Position numbers and translations under genes: made by a program
The notes under the pieces: model-generated
Databases searched by the model: none
What the model was told of the DNA's origin: nothing
Seen by the model: only the letters and a program-made list of their open reading frames with translations
Assembly: GCA_035235625.1 (NCBI GenBank)
Contig: CP141150.1
Span: 434,001 to 498,000 of the forward strand
DNA: 64,000 nt
Origin: Saururus chinensis
Taxonomy: Eukaryota; Streptophyta; Magnoliopsida; Piperales; Saururaceae
Reading direction: 5' to 3'
Part shown: in pieces, positions 59,001 through 64,000 of the stretch
How positions within the stretch are numbered: position 1 is the first letter of the stretch
Layout of the letters: each line of letters begins with the position of its first letter

Positions 59001-59126
59001 TTTGGGGTTGTGCAGGAAGAGAAGAAGAAAATGGTATCATCAGCTTTTGGAGAAGAAAAAGGCGGGGGTTCAGCAGCTCGTCTGACAGTGGAAGATCTTA
59101 GATACTTGTTTATGGGAGGCTCGTGA
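53078..59126 (+). CDS. CHR28: SNF2-RING helicase-like protein, CHR27/CHR28 type, ten coding exons, about 992 aa
   Basis: Exons: 53078-53282, 53375-53871, 54043-54117, 54341-54418, 54697-55588, 56666-56796, 57358-57579, 57706-58263, 58362-58571, 59016-59126. All phases agree (2979 bp). Motif I is LADDQGLGKT (281-290); the DEAH-like box is DEAQ (493-496); SGTPMQN follows. A C3HC4 RING finger spans C696, C699, C711, H713, C716, C719, C731 and C736. The helicase C-terminal lobe has [23 protein letters not shown] and [11 protein letters not shown] (926-936). In Arabidopsis, CHR27/CHR28 (FRG1/FRG2) are nuclear SNF2-RING proteins linked to RNA-directed DNA methylation; the same role here is inference. 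The N-terminus [10 protein letters not shown] is low-complexity. Exon 1 carries a duplicated 93-bp unit, so its donor is uncertain. Confidence 0.94.
53138..53323 (+). repeat. 93-bp tandem duplication across the first coding exon's splice donor
   Basis: Two copies offset by exactly 93 bp (anchor AACCAGG at 53146 and 53239). They encode [18 protein letters not shown] and [18 protein letters not shown]. Copy 2 has CAAG/GTACC, a usable donor at 53283; copy 1 has CAAG/GCACC at the equivalent place. Confidence 0.9.
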
Positions 59127-62103
59127 CTGAGTTTTCTCAGAGAAGAGATGCGTATAAATCCTAGATGCCTTTTCTTGTACAAAGTAGAGATGTCCTTAGT
59201 GCAAGTGAAACTGATTTGTTTCCGAAAACATGGGGAGGCTCCCATATTTTTGTTAACCTACCAATTCTGCTGACCACTAAATTTTGGGATCAAGTGCTGA
59301 TGAAGATCGCGTTAGGTTGTACATCTTGGGATAGGAAGACCGGTTGGCATAAATTTTGTGTATGTAAAGGGGGGACTATGGGCAAAACTAGTTGTATATA
59401 GGTTCTCATAATTTTCTTTACTAATTTTTTTACACTAATGTATTTTTTTTCAAACATTTGGAATCTTCTTTTGGAAAGATTTCTAATTTTGAAAGTTTGC
59501 ACGAGTTGGCATTACGTTGGCAAATTTAACATGCTCACCGATAGTCATGCTCGCCTTGGTAAGTTTTTTGGTACATCGAAGTAACACACTGATCTCTCTT
59601 ATGCTTGGCTTTCATCTTCATGGGTTGAGGGCGGACAATACTATACTGAGTAGATTAGGCATCCATGTTCTTGCTTACTTGGAGACGTGTGATTTGCTGT
59701 ACTTTCCTTTCTCGCGCATGTAAAAGAAAAGGAAAAAAGAAAGACAGAACGGAGAGAATGCAAAGCTTAATGTCGTAAGCGATGTCTGTCATAGGCATCG
59801 CTGTTGCACTCCACGTTATGGAATTTACATAACAGATTCTCAAGGCTAAAATGAACAATTAATTGCTTTGAACTTGTCTCAAAGTCCTAGTACAAGGAGT
59901 CTCTCCAAAATCGCGTCACCGGCTGATAAGGTGAGTACATAAGCTCGTGCAATATTTCCAATGTAAAAAAACATGATAGCGTTCTATAGGGTAAATTGCA
60001 ATTAACTTTATCCCCATGCATTATGAAAACCTGCACAAAAATCTTTAGTCTAAGCTCACGGCTTAATCTTTTGCTACGGAAATATATGATGTCACCAAAT
60101 TTCAGCCTTTTTGAGACAATTTTGCCCCGGTGAATTATTACCTAAATATGTATCTCAGGGAGTCGTAAACCTACAATTTATCGCCAACATACTTGCCTTT
60201 TGCCTTTATTAGTGTTTGGGGGACCAATGGCAACAATAAATTGGCAATTTCCGCCACCTTTGTCAAACTCATCCTGTAAGGAACCAAGGATTAACAATAC
60301 CTTCGCTCATGACAGTCAATTGATGTATGGACATATTATCATGGATGGTCAGTGCAGGGCAAGTGGGAAGCCGAGAAAATACAGTGAAGGAGGCGGAACC
60401 TGCTTCCTTTCTCTTTCCAAAGGCAGGCAAGGCAACTGCGACTGGTAATCGTCCTTTCCTGTTGGGTGTGACCCGATGCACAGTATGAGTGTCTAGTCTC
60501 CACTCTCTCTCTCTCAAGAAATGACATGGATCAACTTTTTCAAATGCCTTGGTCACCTCCAAAGTTCTTACAGCAGAGCATTATAAGATTTTCCTGCCAA
60601 GCATTCTTGACCTTTTCAAAATGAATCCAATGTCCTTTTTGACCCACCTAGGTCTTCACAAACATTAACAGAAGAGAATTCTGCCATGAAACTGGTTGCA
60701 CTAATAGTGCGATGGTTCCCTGGATAAGCTCTGGCAAAGTTAGGGTGCTTCCAAGGCAATTATCCTTCTTAATAAATGAACAAAAGAAATATACACTTCC
60801 AAAGCAAGGACGAGAACCCATGACAAGATCACACCGTACACACTATGCAATTGCTGCGCTTATCCCTGAGGCGTGCGTGCAGTGTCTAATCATCTAACAT
60901 GCCAAAGTAAGTTGAATGAATATCCCAGTTAATCTCCATTACCTACTGCTGTGAGTGTTTTTACTTTAGGTGATTCCCTACCTTTCTCCAATTTCCTGCA
61001 TCAATGTACTCCCTCGTGGGGCCTAAAGGGCTATCAAAATCGAGGAAAACAAATGATGAGCCAAAGTGTGGCATGGGCCATGTAAATGTCCATCTTGGCT
61101 GTTTTTCACACTTTCAGAAGGACAAAAGCTAAGCTCATTGCAAAAAGCAACTGATTGAATGCCCTCTACACTGGGGTCTCAGTAAACCAGAAAGCTAGAC
61201 CAGATGCCCAGGCGAAGGGCTTCACATGCCGATGGTGGGTACCTTGATCATGATTGTACACAGTACAAAATGTTGACTCTTTGGCATGCGTGTGTTAAAG
61301 AGGTAATGGAAGGTCACAGCAGTGACCAGGCAAGGAGGCCGGCTACAGTAAAGAAGGAAGCTCTTGGTTACTGGTGATCTCATTACACACATGCAAGTAA
61401 GAGGTGAGTGGGGTGTCTAAAGCCCAAGCAAGTAATAAGGAGTAAGGGGGACATTCACCGTTTTGGAACCTTTGACTCCTCTGCTAGCTTTCACTTCTAT
61501 GTATGTAATCAGCTCTTTGATTCACTTAAATCGACTTTCTAATCCCGCGTGAACGTCTATGATACTCATCTTTACAGTGATATTATATATCCTCCCTCTC
61601 CGCTTCCTTAAATCCTTCCCCTTTTCCATCTCTTTCCGCCATTTTTTGCATTTTATAATCTCTTTTTGCATGCATCGTCTCTCCGCTTCCTCTCCCAGAC
61701 TGATCGAAGATAAGGCTCTCGTAAATATGAGATTTTCACTTAGTAAACAAAAATCATTGGTAGAAGACCCATGTGTTGATTACTACAACAAAATAACTAT
61801 ATATAAGCTTTGCTAACAAGTTCATGCCTATAAGCTAATGCATCTGAGAAAGCCAGTCTCACAGTTACCAAAAAAATCAAAAAAGGGGAAAGCCAGATCC
61901 ATGTTCACATTACCATCAAAACTCTCTCTCTCTCTCTCTTAGTGGGAGTGCAATAATAGCAATAAGCAGATAATACAAACAAACGGGAAACGGGGTGTGT
62001 ACAATCACATATAGTATTGAAGACACGAGAGTACCACAAAAGCAGCTTCTCTTTGCAAGTTGCAGCACCTAATGAGAAGGTTAGGTGCTTAAAGTAGGAA
62101 TAA
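59127..62103. other. Intergenic between convergent SNF2-RING and ASPG2-like genes
   Basis: About 3 kb with no credible gene, transposon end or RNA gene that I can recognise. Short open frames at 59165, 60200 and 61559 lack domains. A CT run lies at 61922-61940, near the end of the ASPG2-like gene. Confidence 0.45.
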
Positions 62104-63528
62104 TTAGCAAGTGTTGGGCCCGAAGCCGACGAAGCCATTGGCACCGTCGACTGAGATTTGGATGCCCTCTTGCTGGATGTTGCCTATTATGGAAAGCTCG
62201 GACACCGACGCCGCGAAAGCCAAGCAAAACGTGCCCACTTCGTCCACGGGTATGACGAAGTTCCTCGCCGGCAGCGTCAGAACTGGACCTCCGTTGAAGA
62301 AGAAGGACACGGTCGGGACTCGCACCATCTCTAGCCCGGAAAGGTCGTAGCAGGTGTCGAATATGGACACGCCCTCCGCCCGTGGGAGACCCCCCGTCCC
62401 GGCCACAAAGGCGTCTCTCAACGCCACGTACGCCACTCCCGGCAGTCTCGTCACCGCCGTCCCCGTGTCCATCACCACCCCGCCGTCCCCCAGCTCCGTC
62501 AACCTGAACACCTCCTCCGCTACTGGCACCGGCTGCCCGCCCACCATTAGACCGGATAACCCAACGTAGTAGAAGCTAGGGGCTTGCGGGTTGCGGAGCA
62601 ACGGGACCCATGCAGCTCCGACGGGTAGGGCGCCTCGGCCGAAGACAAGCAACCCGGAGGGCAAAGTCCCGGATGGTGCCTGCCCACGGCTGACGAGGCA
62701 GTACCCGAAGGCACCGCCTGTCTGGCCGCTTAGCTGGCCGACGAACGAGAGGGACCCTCCTCCGAGGCCTAGCAGGCCGGCGGCCCCGACAAAGAGGCCC
62801 CTGTTCCGGTGGCCGCAGCCTATGGCGACGTTGTGGACCTGGGTAGGGCCGAACGTCAAGGTCTCGAGGGCCAGGGTGCCCTTGGTGGAGGACCCATCGC
62901 CATACGCCACCTCGTACCAGCACCGGCCGGAGTTACAACGGGTGTTCTCGAGGCTCCCGCACACGGAGGAGCCGCATGCGACTCCAGCGAAGGTGGCGGA
63001 CTCGGACGGGTTGAAGACCGGGTCCGACTGGCGGTAGCACTGGGCACAGGGCTGGCACTGCACCCACACGACATCGCTCCCGGAGTCGATGACCATGTAC
63101 TGGCTCCTGGCGGGGCTGCCGACGCCGATCCGGACAAAGTACTCCCCGCTCCCCTCGTCCATACCAGACACCACTTCGGAGCCGAAATCATCCAACCCGT
63201 AGGTAGTGCGGGTGACCCGCCGGGTCAGCCCGGCCACCCGTCTCTTGTCTCTCTTGATGAGCTCCTCCAGCCGGTGTCTGTGGCTGGAAAAGTTCCTGGG
63301 CATGACCATGTCCCGGTGAACCAGCTTCAGTCTCCACTTGGGCTCCGTTTGTTCTACGTCTTCAGTGTTGGGAATCGACTGAGGACCCACGGTATCAGAT
63401 GGCCGGATTCTAGTGCTGGCGATGGCTTCTCGGACGTTGAGGAGCTGGAAGTCGGGGACGGTGGCCCGACTTCCACTCAAGACTGGTAGAATCATCAGCA
63501 GTGCGGCCAGAGCTGATAGCATGGCCAT
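62104..63528 (-). CDS. ASPG2: Aspartic protease, ASPG2-like (pepsin A1 family), single exon, 474 aa
   Basis: Residues 1-22 are a hydrophobic signal peptide, so the enzyme should enter the secretory pathway. Residues about 23-125 are a propeptide-like region with a basic stretch (HRHRLEELIKRDKRR). The mature enzyme begins near GSGEYFVRIGVGSP (126-139). The two catalytic aspartates are in DSGS (D148) and DTGT (D354); serine in the first motif is usual for this subgroup. Cysteine-rich CQPCAQCY (158-165) and AIGCGHRNRGLFVGAAGLLGLGGG (235-258) are typical of plant nucellin-like A1 proteases. The ending GNIQQEGIQISVDGANGFVGFGPNTC matches the ASPG2 group. Arabidopsis ASPG1 acts in guard cells; a stomatal role here is inference. 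No introns; codons are GC-rich compared with the flanks. Confidence 0.92.
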   Translation of the reverse strand: MAMLSALAALLMILPVLSGSRATVPDFQLLNVREAIASTRIRPSDTVGPQSIPNTEDVEQTEPKWRLKLVHRDMVMPRNFSSHRHRLEELIKRDKRRVAGLTRRVTRTTYGLDDFGSEVVSGMDEGSGEYFVRIGVGSPARSQYMVIDSGSDVVWVQCQPCAQCYRQSDPVFNPSESATFAGVACGSSVCGSLENTRCNSGRCWYEVAYGDGSSTKGTLALETLTFGPTQVHNVAIGCGHRNRGLFVGAAGLLGLGGGSLSFVGQLSGQTGGAFGYCLVSRGQAPSGTLPSGLLVFGRGALPVGAAWVPLLRNPQAPSFYYVGLSGLMVGGQPVPVAEEVFRLTELGDGGVVMDTGTAVTRLPGVAYVALRDAFVAGTGGLPRAEGVSIFDTCYDLSGLEMVRVPTVSFFFNGGPVLTLPARNFVIPVDEVGTFCLAFAASVSELSIIGNIQQEGIQISVDGANGFVGFGPNTC

Positions 63529-64000
63529 GTTTTTTTACAGATTTTTCTTTGTTGTGGTTGTGTCTGGGAGGGTTGGAGTGAGTCTGAGCCTCTCTGGGTT
63601 TTGGGGTGCGAGAGATGTGTCATACTTATATATGAAAAAGTAATACTAAAGTCTGAGTATTTATTTTTGAAAGAACGCTTCTGTAAATATCTTAAATAGG
63701 GAAATTAAAAAAAATTAGGTGTAGTTGGTGCCTCTGGTCTTCTAATTATCCCTGGCTCTGCCATCATATATGTATCCAAACAAAAACCCAATTGGAAAGG
63801 TTTGTTAGGTAGATTTATTTGGTGCATATCGCTATCCAATGCTTTAGTCACGAGCTCTTCCAATTAAAGCAGGCAAGGATGATATCCTGTATTTGTAACT
63901 TGAGAATCATGTGTTGACGAGCCGACATTATTTTCCCGTTTCTTCTTCTTTTTTTTTTTCTTGTTGAAGACGAGAGTAAATTGGTGATGGGCTACCTGCC
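63529..64000 (-). promoter_or_regulatory. Promoter region of the ASPG2-like gene
   Basis: A TATA box (CATATATAAG on the minus strand, plus 63625-63634) lies about 100 bp before the ATG. The remaining sequence to the window end is AT-rich without other recognised features. Confidence 0.55.

Noticed and set aside
62591-63489. Long plus-strand frames over the aspartic protease gene
   Set aside because: Antisense shadows of the GC-rich protease gene; the minus-strand frame has all catalytic motifs.

Overview
The window looks like nuclear DNA of a flowering plant. The genes have short GT-AG introns, the proteins are recognisably plant (plastid arogenate dehydrogenase, a plant HMGB protein, a CHR27/CHR28-type SNF2-RING helicase, an ASPG2-type aspartic protease), and the intergenic space is filled with LTR retrotransposons. 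I cannot name the species. I saw no rRNA or tRNA gene and no CRISPR array. All calls come from reading the sequence and from family knowledge; no database search was run.

Transposon-rich part (1 to about 41 kb). Nested insertions cover almost all of it. A decayed Copia element on the minus strand (about 3.03-9.83 kb) is broken by two solo LTRs (3745-5435 and 6640-8606) and capped by pieces of two more. A long-LTR family of about 3.3-3.5 kb occurs three times (1-2818 truncated by the window edge, 9847-13173 inverted, 27686-31160). One single-exon gene, a DUF6817-type protein (16712-17998, minus), sits as an island. Its upstream side meets a non-autonomous DNA transposon of CACTA type made of GA-rich blocks and arrays of GCGACGCAT palindromes. 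That element (about 18.2-34.8 kb) was split by a Ty3/gypsy element (19355-32703), which was itself split by two solo LTRs (22063-26678 and 27686-31160). A gypsy gag fragment with its LTR follows (about 34.8-39.1 kb), interrupted by another solo LTR (35440-38787), then a degenerate Copia RT/RNase H remnant with a 3' LTR (about 39.26-40.93 kb). Six solo LTRs show TG...CA ends and 5-bp target duplications: four exact, two with one mismatch.

Gene-rich part (about 42-64 kb). In order: a small 67-residue protein with a C-terminal SYALNFDD motif (42540-42743, plus); an eight-exon HMGB7-like gene (44228-45606, plus); a single-exon plastid arogenate dehydrogenase (47980-49050, minus); a weakly supported spliced minus-strand transcript (about 49.77-50.65 kb); a ten-coding-exon SNF2-RING helicase (53078-59126, plus) whose first exon carries a 93-bp tandem duplication over the splice donor; and an ASPG2-like aspartic protease (62104-63528, minus). 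From memory, the Arabidopsis orthologues of the last two (CHR27, At3g20010; ASPG2, At3g20015) are also neighbours, so this block is probably conserved microsynteny.

The genes do not form an operon or a single pathway. Two encode chromatin proteins (HMGB, SNF2-RING), one makes tyrosine in the plastid, and one is a secreted protease. I found no clear new multi-gene system. The most unusual signals are the exon-intron duplication in the helicase gene, the minisatellite-bearing long LTRs, and the palindrome arrays of the DNA transposon.
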